64,000 bases of DNA, from NCBI GenBank assembly GCA_964494645.1, contig CAZBSH010000002.1, forward strand, positions 53,637-117,636. Reading direction: 5' to 3'. The notes beneath the pieces are model-generated. The model was not told the origin of the DNA. It saw nothing but the letters and a program-made list of their open reading frames with translations, and searched no databases. The stretch's first letter is position 1. Each line of letters starts with the position of its first letter. Positions 16,447 to 25,288 of this stretch are shown piece by piece. The position numbers were made by a program, and so were the translations under genes. Origin of the DNA: Christensenella sp964494645 (lineage in GTDB: Bacteria; Bacillota; Clostridia; Christensenellales; Christensenellaceae).

Positions 16447-18015
16447 ATGCAATCTTTACAACGGCAGGGAACAAGGGAAAGTAAAACGTTCAAAACCACC
16501 ATGATGCTCACGCTAATCATTGTATTGAGCAAAACGGCAGGTTTTATACGTGAGATCGTACGCAGCGCGACATTTGGTCAATCCATCGAAAATGACGCCT
16601 ATTCGTTTGCATACACCATCATCACTATATTAATGATTCTGTTTTCCACAGGAATCGGTTCTACATTCATTCCCATTTACACTAAAAATCGTCTGAATAG
16701 AAGTGAAGAGGACGCAAACCGTTATGCAAGCAGCATATTGAATTTGTACATCATCGCGGCAATCGGCGTCAGCATACTCGGTTTTTTTGTAACGCCTGCC
16801 GTGTGCTCTTTGCTATGGCGAAATCCGGAGGGAGGGCTGCAACTCACAATACGTCTGACCCAAATGATGTTCCCGGCGCTTGTGTTTTGGGCGGTGTCAG
16901 GCGTACTGACCAACGTACTCAATGCGCGCAAAATATTTATCCCGGAGCAGCTTACAAATTTTTCGCTGTCGTTTTGTATGATATTCGCGTGCATGGCGTT
17001 TGGTTCTGTGGAGGCGGTAGCCATTGCAACGGCCATTTCCGCGGCACTGCAAATTTTGATATTGCTTCCTTATCTAAAGGGTAATTATAAATACCGGCGG
17101 ACGATGGATATCAAAGATCCGGAGATAAAGCGCACATTTTTGCTTGCCGTTCCGGCAGTCATCAGCATGGCTTTTGACGAGATCAACAATATGTCGGATA
17201 AATTTTTCGGTACGGCAATGGGCACGAGCGTCGTTTCCGCGCTGCAAAACAGCTATACGCTCGTACAGGCGGTGCTGGGTATCCTCGTCGTACCTATCAC
17301 AACGATCATGTTTTCCCAGCTTTCGCAATATGCCGCGCTCAAGCAGATGGATCAGCTCAAAAAAACGGTGCGGCAGTCCCTGGAGATCGTGGCGGTCATC
17401 ACGCTGCCCATCATCGTCATTTCATTTGTCAATAGCCGGGATATCATAGGTATGTTTTATCAGCGAGGTAAATTCACGCTGGAAAATACATTGTTCACTG
17501 CGCCTATTTTTGCATTTTACATTGTCGGTATCTTTGCTTTTGGTATGCGTAATTTTCTTACGCGTGTATTTTATGCGCTGCAAATGAATAAAATCCCCAT
17601 GTTTATCGGGATCTTTTCGGTAACGTTGAATATTGTGTTAGACCTGATATTAAAAGATGTATTGGGCGCAAAAGGGCTTACCCTTGCAACGTCCATCGCC
17701 AGCTTTGCCGGCGCGATCGTTATGGCTGTCGTACTGCGCAAAAAAATCGGAAATATGCATTTAAAGCGTTCCGCGCAACAGTTAATAAAAATATTGATCG
17801 CCACAGGCATTTGTGCCGTGATAACCATTCTTTTGCATCAATTTTTACCCATTGTGGGAACGGATTTTGGGCACAACGCCGCGCGGCTGCTGACGAGCGG
17901 CGTGGCGGGACTACTGGCGTTTGCGTTGGCGGCATACTTGCTGAAGATTGAAACAGCGGCAAAACTGATGCGTGGCGCGAAAAATAAGTTGCGCCGCAAG
18001 AAAAAGAATGCGTAG
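16447..18015 (+). CDS. murJ: Lipid II flippase MurJ (MviN family)
   Basis: 522 residues with about 14 membrane helices and the MurJ-type N-terminus LIIVLSKTAGFIREIVRSATFG, followed by the loop PIYTKNRL. MurJ moves lipid-linked peptidoglycan precursors outward. The basic C-terminal tail (KNKLRRKKKNA) stays in the cytosol. The ATG at 16447 matches the family start but has no ribosome site and lies right after a -10 element; a GTG 20 codons upstream would include the terminator hairpin of the previous gene, so I reject it. Confidence 0.85.
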   Translation: MQSLQRQGTRESKTFKTTMMLTLIIVLSKTAGFIREIVRSATFGQSIENDAYSFAYTIITILMILFSTGIGSTFIPIYTKNRLNRSEEDANRYASSILNLYIIAAIGVSILGFFVTPAVCSLLWRNPEGGLQLTIRLTQMMFPALVFWAVSGVLTNVLNARKIFIPEQLTNFSLSFCMIFACMAFGSVEAVAIATAISAALQILILLPYLKGNYKYRRTMDIKDPEIKRTFLLAVPAVISMAFDEINNMSDKFFGTAMGTSVVSALQNSYTLVQAVLGILVVPITTIMFSQLSQYAALKQMDQLKKTVRQSLEIVAVITLPIIVISFVNSRDIIGMFYQRGKFTLENTLFTAPIFAFYIVGIFAFGMRNFLTRVFYALQMNKIPMFIGIFSVTLNIVLDLILKDVLGAKGLTLATSIASFAGAIVMAVVLRKKIGNMHLKRSAQQLIKILIATGICAVITILLHQFLPIVGTDFGHNAARLLTSGVAGLLAFALAAYLLKIETAAKLMRGAKNKLRRKKKNA

Positions 18016-18023
18016 GGAAGAAA

Positions 18024-19424
18024 TTATTCGACAGGCTGCCGGATATGCGCGGTCTGTTTTTTTCTGTAGGTTTTTACACTGTGCCAGGCGAAGACCTCGC
18101 CTATTCCGACCGCGACAGCTACACCAAATACAAGAGGCAAGTTAACGCTCAACGCGCCGTCTGATGTCTGCGGGAAGAACGTAAAGAACAATGTCATGCA
18201 TAAAAGCGCGAAAGGAACGGCGGCCGTGACGAAGATGCGTACCTTGCCACCCTTGACACGGTATGGTCGAGGGCGGTCGGGATCGATTTTCCGCAATTTC
18301 CAAAAGGAAGGAAACAAAAACAGGTAGCACGCGAGCAACAGATCAACATTTAAGGCGAAGAATGTCCAGAATACGTCTGTTCCGCTTCCGGACATCTCAA
18401 GCACCGCAGCGATGATAAGCATCACGGTGATGATCACGCCGTTTGTAATATTTGCACCCAGTGGCATTTTTTCTTTTTTGCTTTTGCTGGCAAGGAATTT
18501 GGGCAGCGTTCCATATTGCGCGGCGTGTTGGGTCACATAATTTACACCCAAAGACCATGACATCATGTTTGTCACGAGTGTAAACAGGAAAAGCATACCG
18601 CAGGTAATGAGAAAGATGCCGTTAGGAGAGCTGAGCAGGATACGAAGGCTGTCAATAAAACCGCTTGCCTTGGAAAGCTCGGCGGTGGGAATGGCTACGC
18701 CGATCCCAAAGGAGGCAAACAGATAAAATGCGGTGATCAAGATGCCACTCAAAATAATGGCGCGCGGGATTTCTTTTTTTGCGTTTTGCATATCACTTGC
18801 GTAAGTGGTAACAACCTCAAAACCGATAAAATTGAAAATAATGATAGAAATGAACGAAAGTCCGGCGGCATTGGGAAGGAAATCGGCAAAAGAATGCGCG
18901 GGATTGGCAACTCCGCGTGTTACAGCGGCATAAACGCCTAATGCGCCCAAAATTAAAATAAGCGCGGTTTTTATCAGAGCGCCGATATTGACCAGCCATT
19001 TGCTTTCGCTGATACGGTAGTTGGAAAGCAGTACCACCAGCCAAGTTACACCAAGCTGCACAAAAAGCGCTGTCAAAGGCGGAATAGGGATGCCTGTTGC
19101 CGCGGTGAATACTTGTGTGAACATCACGAGGGTGGACGTGACCCAGATCGGAAAATTGATCCAGTAATAAAATGCCGCTCGTGATCCTGTGCGGATCCCA
19201 AACGCGCGTTTGACCCAGTCGCATAGCCCGCCTTCATCTTCATACGCAGTCCCAAGCTCGGCGTTTACAAGACCATACGGAACAAAGAACCCTATCAGCA
19301 GAAGGATCCACCAGAAATATTGGGAGTTGCCGATCGCGGCGGCAGGTGCCACAGCGTCTATTGTCAGGACGATACATACCGCCGCTAAGATAGCGTCAAA
19401 CAGCCGAAGTTTTTTCGTTGCCAT
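18024..19424 (-). CDS. APC-family amino acid/polyamine permease
   Basis: 466 residues, about 12 membrane helices, with the APC-type opening LFDAILAAVCIVLTIDAVAP and the segment FIGFEVVTTYASDMQNAKKEIPRA (residues split here), typical of amino acid exchangers. The substrate is unknown. The ATG at 19424 has AAGGGAA upstream. It converges on murJ with only 8 bases between stops and has a repeat-rich upstream region. Confidence 0.85.
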   Translation of the reverse strand: MATKKLRLFDAILAAVCIVLTIDAVAPAAAIGNSQYFWWILLLIGFFVPYGLVNAELGTAYEDEGGLCDWVKRAFGIRTGSRAAFYYWINFPIWVTSTLVMFTQVFTAATGIPIPPLTALFVQLGVTWLVVLLSNYRISESKWLVNIGALIKTALILILGALGVYAAVTRGVANPAHSFADFLPNAAGLSFISIIIFNFIGFEVVTTYASDMQNAKKEIPRAIILSGILITAFYLFASFGIGVAIPTAELSKASGFIDSLRILLSSPNGIFLITCGMLFLFTLVTNMMSWSLGVNYVTQHAAQYGTLPKFLASKSKKEKMPLGANITNGVIITVMLIIAAVLEMSGSGTDVFWTFFALNVDLLLACYLFLFPSFWKLRKIDPDRPRPYRVKGGKVRIFVTAAVPFALLCMTLFFTFFPQTSDGALSVNLPLVFGVAVAVGIGEVFAWHSVKTYRKKQTAHIRQPVE

Positions 19425-19491
19425 ACCGAATTCCCTTATCCGTTTGAATTTTTAGCATGAAATAGATGAATGAAACTATTCTAAGCGTAAC

Positions 19492-19545
19492 TGTTTCATA
19501 TAAATTAGTAAATATGTTTCATGTAAATGGACAGCGCTGTTTCTT
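19492..19545. repeat. Three TGTTTCAT-like direct repeats at 23-base spacing
   Basis: TGTTTCAT at 19492 and 19515 and TGTTTCTT at 19538, exactly 23 bases apart; a weaker TATTTCAT lies at 19578. They stand upstream of the amino acid permease (minus strand) and could be a regulator-binding array. The rest of 19425-19640 is AT-rich with no gene that I can see. Confidence 0.5.
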
Positions 19546-19640
19546 AAAGTGTACAACTGTTCCGTTTGCAGGAAAAATATTTCATAGAATCATATATAAC
19601 CGTATATGGATCTGTTGAATCATTGTTTTAGACAGCAAAA

Positions 19641-19668
19641 AAGACCGGTCTATGAAAAGACCGGTCTT
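19641..19668 (-). terminator. Intrinsic terminator of the ABC exporter operon
   Basis: Perfect stem AAGACCGGTC (19641-19650) and GACCGGTCTT (19659-19668); on the minus strand it is followed by TTTTGCTG. Confidence 0.8.
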
Positions 19669-19689
19669 CCTAAACAATGGGGATTGGGT

Positions 19690-21282
19690 CTATAGGCTTT
19701 CGAACTGCCGAACACCCTTTGTCATCAGGCTGCGATACATCAAAATATCCAACACGATCACCAGCGCGAATGCCGCGATAACCGGAAAGATACCGAAAGG
19801 CAACGCCAACAACGCGGGAGCAATGGTCAACAGCATACCTACCAGCATTGTCACAAGCACAGGCTTGCTTTGTTTGACGACAGTAACCTCGCTTGTCCAG
19901 TCCAGCCTTGGGCTGTTGAGATCGCTTTTTAGCCCGAACATAGCGACGAAATAGCTGTAGGCAACAGGCAGCGCAAACATCAACACCACATACAGCGGAT
20001 CAGGCTTCAAAGCCAGGCAGAAAAGCGTTGCGCTGATCACTGAAGTGGGGACAAAGAGCGTAAGCGCAACATTGAGCTTTGCCTTCAATACAAGCCGCGT
20101 ATCAACAGGCAGCGAACGGACGATCCACAGATTTTTCCCCTCAAGGGAAACGGATGAAGCCGTAGGCGAGGCCATCACAATGAAGAAGGCGATCCCCATA
20201 GGCGCTGCCACACTGAGAAGCTGACCGAATTGGGGGATAGATGAATAAACACCAAAGCCATCTACGCCTGAAACAAGGAGGATTACAGATACAACGATCG
20301 AAAGCAGTGGACCGATCGCCGTGTTGAGCACGTATTGCGAAGAAGAAAAATATCGCTTCATCTCTCGCTTATAAAGCGCCTTCTTGGGCGAAGTTTCTTT
20401 TAGCTCCGTCATTTTGAAATTCCCTGCCGTACGGCTCGTGGTAACAGAGGTGTTGAGCTTTTTGAACAGCCTGGCTACCAGCGCGGAAAAAGCCGCAAAC
20501 GCACCGAATGAGATCAAAAGGAACAAAAGCAGGGAAACAACGTCAAATCCGGAGACCGCGTTCCCGTAAAGTGCAACCAAAGGATAAATACTCACAAGCA
20601 CATTGTTGACCATCCCGCCGATGTCAGCAAAATCAATGATAATATTGCCGGAATTTGTCCAAAAGCCCAGCCATACCACCATAAAGAGCATAAACGCTGC
20701 CACTGTGAATATCACGTTAAGCCCGTTTTTGCGCTTGAATCGCGATGCGGCGACGGCAATTAGCGTACCAATAACCGAGGCAATGATAATGGGCAACAAC
20801 GGGATTGCCACCAGTGTTACAATAAAGATGGGGTAAAATGCCGCCGCGGGTTGTGCGATGATCGAGTATGCGATTGCCGCGGGAACCATTACGCCAAGCA
20901 CGAACATAATATTGTAGCCGTAAAGGATCAGAACGCGGCTCGCAATGAGTGTGCTTGTTTTTATGGGCAATGCCATTTGCATATCATAATCGCGAAAGCC
21001 GAACAGCGTGCCGTTTACCTTATAAATAGTGGTAAACAAAACCATGATCGACGCGATCATCATCATAATATTAAGAACGATGTATTCCGCGTTCAGAGCT
21101 TGGAGGCTGTCCATCATGGCAAGCGATATTCCAAACACAGCAGCAGCAATCAAGATATAACAAAATACAAGAAGAACAGTCATTCCCGTTGATTTTGTTT
21201 TTGTCTGATGCGCATATTTCGCTTTGTTAAAGCCAAACGAGGTGCGCATATATGTTTTTAATAACAAACCAAGATTATTCAT
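19690..21282 (-). CDS. ABC exporter permease
   Basis: 530 residues with about 12 hydrophobic segments. The N-terminus (MNNLGLLLKTYMRTSFGFNK) and the segment FGFRDYDMQMALPIKTSTL match large single-chain ABC-2-type export permeases of Firmicutes. The cargo is unknown. Its ATG overlaps the 3' end of the ATPase gene by 8 bases, which fixes the partnership. Confidence 0.75.
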   Translation of the reverse strand: MNNLGLLLKTYMRTSFGFNKAKYAHQTKTKSTGMTVLLVFCYILIAAAVFGISLAMMDSLQALNAEYIVLNIMMMIASIMVLFTTIYKVNGTLFGFRDYDMQMALPIKTSTLIASRVLILYGYNIMFVLGVMVPAAIAYSIIAQPAAAFYPIFIVTLVAIPLLPIIIASVIGTLIAVAASRFKRKNGLNVIFTVAAFMLFMVVWLGFWTNSGNIIIDFADIGGMVNNVLVSIYPLVALYGNAVSGFDVVSLLLFLLISFGAFAAFSALVARLFKKLNTSVTTSRTAGNFKMTELKETSPKKALYKREMKRYFSSSQYVLNTAIGPLLSIVVSVILLVSGVDGFGVYSSIPQFGQLLSVAAPMGIAFFIVMASPTASSVSLEGKNLWIVRSLPVDTRLVLKAKLNVALTLFVPTSVISATLFCLALKPDPLYVVLMFALPVAYSYFVAMFGLKSDLNSPRLDWTSEVTVVKQSKPVLVTMLVGMLLTIAPALLALPFGIFPVIAAFALVIVLDILMYRSLMTKGVRQFESL

Positions 21283-21985
21283 CGATTAACTCCAAAAATA
21301 CGTCCTCAAGACTTTCGTCGCCTTTTACTTCTTCTATGGTACCTGAGCGCAGCAACTTGCCGCTTTTGATAATGGCGATCTTATCGCACATTTTTTCCGC
21401 AACTTCAAGCACGTGTGTGGAAAAAAATATCGCGCTTCCGTTTTCGCACATTTCCCGCATAATTTGCTTGACGGTATGCGCGGCTTTGGGGTCAAGCCCC
21501 ACAAACGGCTCATCTAAAACAAGCAGTTTGGGTTTGTGTATCAGTGCGGAAATGATAGCAAGCTTTTGTTTCATTCCATGTGAATACGAAGAAATCAAGT
21601 CGCCAAGGTTTGCCGTGATCTCAAAAATATCTGCGTACTGCTTGATGAGCGCTTCTCGCTCCTCTTTGGGGATCACAAAAATATCGCCGATAAAATTAAG
21701 ATACTGGATACCCGTCAGGCTATCGTAAAGATCCGGATTGTCGGGTATATACGCCGTAATTTTTTTGCATTCCATTGGATGATCTTTGATCGATTTACCG
21801 TCTATCTCGATCTCTCCGCCGTCAAAATCAAGGATGCCGACCACCGCCCGTATGGTGGTTGTTTTTCCCGCGCCGTTATGCCCGATAAAACCGTAAATAT
21901 CGCCGGCTTCAACGGTCAGGCTCAGGTCATCTACCGCCTTTTTACCGCCTTTGTAGCTTTTGGTGAAATGTCTGATCGTTAACAC
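21275..21985 (-). CDS. ABC exporter ATPase
   Basis: 236 residues, one complete cassette: Walker A GHNGAGKTTT, signature YSHGMKQKL, Walker B LLVLDEPFVGLD and the switch His in FFSTHVLE. It belongs to the single-domain export type (YtrB/CcmA-like). It starts at GTG 21985 behind AAAGGAG. It powers the permease encoded downstream. Confidence 0.88.
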   Translation of the reverse strand: MLTIRHFTKSYKGGKKAVDDLSLTVEAGDIYGFIGHNGAGKTTTIRAVVGILDFDGGEIEIDGKSIKDHPMECKKITAYIPDNPDLYDSLTGIQYLNFIGDIFVIPKEEREALIKQYADIFEITANLGDLISSYSHGMKQKLAIISALIHKPKLLVLDEPFVGLDPKAAHTVKQIMREMCENGSAIFFSTHVLEVAEKMCDKIAIIKSGKLLRSGTIEEVKGDESLEDVFLELIDE

Positions 21986-22035
21986 TTTTGTGCTCCTTTC
22001 GTTGGGAAAAAATCAATTTTCTGCCACAGGATTTT

Positions 22036-22066
22036 ATTATAGCATAAATCTATTGTCCTAAGACAA
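22036..22066 (-). promoter_or_regulatory. Exporter promoter with an adjoining palindrome
   Basis: Minus-strand TATAAT (22041-22036) with a TG extension, and upstream of it TTGTC (22053-22057), CTAA, GACAA (22062-22066). The palindrome sits where a repressor or activator could act. Confidence 0.55.
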
Positions 22067-22376
22067 CATCATCATAGCATATGGTCACGTGACTGTCAAC
22101 AGTAATCTGAAGACTTGTTTATGGCGGTACGGGTAAAAATTTAATAGTATATTTTATATTATAAGGAAGCAAACCCCGACGCAGAACATAAGGGAGAAAT
22201 TTTGTGTTAGAAAATGAATATTATAAAAAAAAGAGGGTATATATAGAACCATGATAAAAAGAGGAGAATTTTTACATAAGTATGAAGATACAGAGAAAAA
22301 TCAGTAGCATTTTGTTCATAAATTGTTTTTCGCTTATACAAAGCAATTTGTTTAGTAGTTTAGCATATGAAACGGC

Positions 22377-22405
22377 TTGACAAGACTAAACATAAGTGGT
22401 AATTT
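22377..22405 (+). promoter_or_regulatory. Candidate promoter of the polyol ABC operon
   Basis: TTGACA (22377-22382), 17-base spacer, weak -10 TAATTT (22400-22405), followed 19 bases later by an operator-like palindrome. Confidence 0.55.
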
Positions 22406-22423
22406 TAATAAAAACAGCAAAGC

Positions 22424-22434
22424 GTTTACTAAAC
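22424..22434. promoter_or_regulatory. Operator-like palindrome GTTTA-C-TAAAC
   Basis: A perfect 5-1-5 palindrome just downstream of the promoter. Closely related sites (GTTTAATAAAA and TTTTAGTAAAC) lie between the LacI-family gene and the alcohol dehydrogenase gene, so this is probably a site for that repressor. A half-matching GTTTAGTAG lies at 22350. Confidence 0.6.
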
Positions 22435-22545
22435 TATAATTTACAAAACGATGGATTTCATTACTAAATCAAAAATCAAATTTTTAAATTTTAAATAAGT
22501 TTTTCGTGAAAACGAAATGTAAAAAAACTTAGGAGGAAACAAAAA

Positions 22546-23694
22546 ATGAAAAAAATTGTCATCGCAGTCTTGGCTGTGGTAATGGTGTTCTCGCTGTTCG
22601 CGTGTTCCGCGCCGGCACCGGCGCCGAGCGCATCGGCAGCGCCGAGTGAATCGGCAGCGCCGAGCGAGTCTGCAGCACCGAGTGAATCGGCGGCTGCGAG
22701 TGAATCCGCACCTGCTGCTTCGGGTACAGAGGTAGTTGGTGGAGACCATTCCACACTCAAAGACTTAAAAACAGACTTCAAGATCATTACGATCCCGAAG
22801 ACAACAGGTATTGCTTGGTTCCAGAGAATGGACCTTGGTGTAAAACAGTTTGCGGCTGACACAGGCGTAGACGCTTATCAGGACGGTCCGGCTACGGCTG
22901 ACGCGGCTGAGCAGGCAAAATACGTGGAAGACGCTATCGCTGCTAAGGTAGACGCGATCTGCGTGGTTCCGTTCTCCACAGAGGCGCTTGAGCCGGTGTT
23001 GAAAAAAGCGCGTGATGCAGGAATCCTCGTTATTTCTCACGAAGCTGACGGCATGACAAACATCGACTACGACCTCGAAGCATTTGACAACGAAGCTTAC
23101 GGTCAGCACTTTATGGAAAAATTGGGCGAACTGATGGGTGGAAAAGGTGAATACGCTGTTATGGTAGGCGCTCTGACATCCGCGACGCACAACACATGGG
23201 TTGACGCTTCCGTTGCTCTGCAGAAAGAGAAGTTCCCGGACATGAAACTGGCCGGCGACAAAATCGAATCTGCTGATGATCAGGAGCAGGCTTATACAAA
23301 GACAAAAGAAGTTCTGACGGCGTTCCCGAACCTCACAGGGTTCCAGGGTTCTGCTATGGCTGACGTAGCGGGCGCTGCAAGAGCGGTTGACGAAGCAGGC
23401 ATGACAGGCAAAGTGAAGATTGTCGGTACATCCCTCGTATCCGTTTCCGGCAAGTACATCAAAGACGGCGTTATCGACATGATCTCCTTCTGGGATCCGG
23501 CGGCTGCAGGATACGCGATGAACGAGCTCGCTCTGAGAATTTTGAACGGCGAAAAAGTTGATAATGGCATGTCCCTGACGGTTACCGGCTATGATAACCT
23601 CACGTTGGGCGGCGCGAACAAAAATACGCTGTACGCAAAAGCTTGGATCGATGTTGACAAGTCAAACGTTGACGATCCGCTTTACCAGTTCTAA
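22546..23694 (+). CDS. Sugar/polyol ABC transporter substrate-binding lipoprotein (LsrB/RhaS-like)
   Basis: 382 residues. Signal peptide with lipobox LFAC (Cys20), then an Ala-Pro-Ser-Glu repeat linker (residues 26-55), then a type I binding fold: FKIITIPKTTGIAWFQRM, DAICVVPFSTEALEPVL, VISHEADG. The overall look is closest to the LsrB/rhamnose-binding branch, known to bind autoinducer-2, rhamnose and small polyols. The ligand is unassigned. It is the first gene of a six-gene operon; AGGAGGAAAC precedes the ATG. Confidence 0.85.
   Translation: MKKIVIAVLAVVMVFSLFACSAPAPAPSASAAPSESAAPSESAAPSESAAASESAPAASGTEVVGGDHSTLKDLKTDFKIITIPKTTGIAWFQRMDLGVKQFAADTGVDAYQDGPATADAAEQAKYVEDAIAAKVDAICVVPFSTEALEPVLKKARDAGILVISHEADGMTNIDYDLEAFDNEAYGQHFMEKLGELMGGKGEYAVMVGALTSATHNTWVDASVALQKEKFPDMKLAGDKIESADDQEQAYTKTKEVLTAFPNLTGFQGSAMADVAGAARAVDEAGMTGKVKIVGTSLVSVSGKYIKDGVIDMISFWDPAAAGYAMNELALRILNGEKVDNGMSLTVTGYDNLTLGGANKNTLYAKAWIDVDKSNVDDPLYQF
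22621..22710 (+). repeat. Five tandem 18-base repeats encoding the lipoprotein linker
   Basis: Units of 18 bases (GCGCCGAGTGAATCGGCA and variants) give APSASA, APSESA three times and AASESA. The copy number probably varies between strains by slippage in frame; the linker tethers the binding domain to the lipid anchor. Confidence 0.8.
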
Positions 23695-23726
23695 GTCACT
23701 ACTACAAATCATATAAATAATATGTT

Positions 23727-23750
23727 AGGCTCCCCCAAAAAGGGGAGCCT
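23727..23750 (+). other. Intergenic hairpin between binding-protein and ATPase genes
   Basis: Stem AGGCTCCCC (23727-23735) and GGGGAGCCT (23742-23750) without a proper T tract. Such hairpins can protect the 3' end of the binding-protein message so it accumulates over the downstream genes, or terminate partially. Confidence 0.7.
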
Positions 23751-23785
23751 TGCATATCTATTTAGGGGGAAAGGTGGACAAATTC

Positions 23786-25273
23786 ATGTCAGAGGTATTC
23801 TTGAAAGTCACAGGAATCAAAAAATCCTTTGGCGGTGTCAAAGCACTGAAAGGCGTAGATCTGACGATCCATAAGGGAGAGGTTCTCTGTATGGCCGGAG
23901 AAAACGGCTGCGGCAAATCTACCCTGATCAAAGTCATATCGGGTGCGCACAACGCCGACGAAGGTGACATCTATATCGATGGAAAGACATTCCAATCTTT
24001 AACGCCCATGGAAGCCATAAGAATGGGCATTCAGGTCATTTATCAGGACTTTTCGGTTTTTCCCAACATTACGGTAGCAGAAAATATCGCGCTCAATAAT
24101 GAGCTTAATTCCGGTAAAAAGATTGTGAACTGGAAAGAAGTACGCGCCATCGCGCAAAAGGCAATGGACAAGATCGGCGCAAAGATACCGCTTGACGTTC
24201 TGGTCGAGCGTTTGTCTGTTGCAAACAAACAAATGGTTGCCATTTGCCGCGCATTGTTAAACGACGCAAAGCTCATCATCATGGACGAGCCGACAACTGC
24301 GCTTACCGCAAAGGAAGTCGCAAAATTATTCGAAATCATCAGGATGCTGCAATCCCAGGGGATCGCGGTACTCATCGTTAACCATAAGCTCGACGAAGTA
24401 TATGACATCGCACAAACGCTTACGATTCTGCGAAACGGCGAAAACGTTGCGGAAGGTCCGATCGGTGAATTTGATCGTGCCCGCTTTGTTAAGGCAATGA
24501 CGGGAAGGGACATCGAAGACGTGTTTTATCGTCCGCAGGCAAAAGAGAAAAAAATCCTTGAGGTGCAGAATTTGGAGCGCGCGGGAGAATTTTCTGATGT
24601 CAGTTTCACGCTGTGCGAAGGCGATGTCCTTGGCATTACCGGTCTTCTCGGCTCAGGGCGCGGAGAGATCGGCGAAGCGCTTTTTGGTATGGCTCCGCCC
24701 ACCGGAGGAAAGATTGTTCTGGATGGCGAAGAGATCAAAATCAAAAATGTTGCTGACGCTATGAAGCACAATATCGGATATGTTCCGGAAGACCGCCTCA
24801 CAGAGGGGCTGTTTTTGGAGATCCCGATTGGTACGAACACCATAGCCGCTTCTATCAAAAGTTATCTGAAAGGCGGCAGGATCGACTACAAGGGAATGAA
24901 GGAATCGATGTGGGAATGGATCAAAAAGCTTTCTATTGCCGCTCCTTCGCCCGAGCCGCCTATCAAGACATTATCGGGCGGGAACCAGCAGAAGGTCGTA
25001 CTTGCTAAATGGCTCAATACCAATCCGCGTATATTGATATTGAACGGACCAACGGTAGGCGTAGATATCGGTTCGAAATCAGATATCCATAAAATTTTGC
25101 ATCAGCTTGCCGAGGACGGCGTAGGCGTCATCATTATTTCGGATGACCTGCCCGAGCTCATTCAGAATTGTAATAAGATCGTCATTATGCGCGGCGGAAA
25201 ATTGACCGCCAGCATGGACGCGGAAGATTTAGACGAAACAAAGCTGGCCGCTCTTTTGAGCGAGCAGGCATAG
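23786..25273 (+). CDS. Sugar/polyol ABC transporter ATPase with two nucleotide-binding domains
   Basis: 495 residues. Domain 1 is complete: Walker A GENGCGKST and Walker B LIIMDEPTTAL. Domain 2 has GLLGSGRGE instead of a Lys Walker A and LILNGPTVGVD instead of the normal Walker B, while the signature LSGGNQQK is intact, so one hydrolysis site is probably weak. ATG 23786 is eight bases after GGTGG; a GTG at 23774 is a less likely start. Confidence 0.88.
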   Translation: MSEVFLKVTGIKKSFGGVKALKGVDLTIHKGEVLCMAGENGCGKSTLIKVISGAHNADEGDIYIDGKTFQSLTPMEAIRMGIQVIYQDFSVFPNITVAENIALNNELNSGKKIVNWKEVRAIAQKAMDKIGAKIPLDVLVERLSVANKQMVAICRALLNDAKLIIMDEPTTALTAKEVAKLFEIIRMLQSQGIAVLIVNHKLDEVYDIAQTLTILRNGENVAEGPIGEFDRARFVKAMTGRDIEDVFYRPQAKEKKILEVQNLERAGEFSDVSFTLCEGDVLGITGLLGSGRGEIGEALFGMAPPTGGKIVLDGEEIKIKNVADAMKHNIGYVPEDRLTEGLFLEIPIGTNTIAASIKSYLKGGRIDYKGMKESMWEWIKKLSIAAPSPEPPIKTLSGGNQQKVVLAKWLNTNPRILILNGPTVGVDIGSKSDIHKILHQLAEDGVGVIIISDDLPELIQNCNKIVIMRGGKLTASMDAEDLDETKLAALLSEQA

Positions 25274-25288
25274 GAAGGGGGTATCGTT

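Larger units (their letters stand above)
21986..22545. other. Divergent AT-rich regulatory interval without a convincing gene
   Basis: This 560-base stretch separates the exporter operon (left) from the polyol ABC operon (right). At the left, a minus-strand extended -10 (TGCTATAAT, 22044-22036) and the palindrome TTGTC-CTAA-GACAA (22053-22066) serve the exporter. The middle is AT-rich; a 16-codon frame at 22204-22254 (GTG behind AGGGAG) could be a leader peptide, but I cannot support it further. At the right lie a TTGACA and a GTTTACTAAAC palindrome. Confidence 0.6.

Noticed and set aside
22282..22380. 32-codon frame MKIQRKISSILFINCFSLIQ and onward in the gap before the polyol operon
   Set aside because: Signal-peptide-like but its GAGGAG is 15 bases away and it ends at the promoter; I cannot show it is a gene or a remnant.
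22621..22710. 18-base repeats considered as a CRISPR-like array
   Set aside because: They are in-frame coding repeats without spacers.
9887..25273. ABC ATPases considered as decaying genes because of the altered Walker motifs
   Set aside because: Frames are intact, domain 1 and the signature motifs are complete, and degeneration of domain 2 is common in the family.
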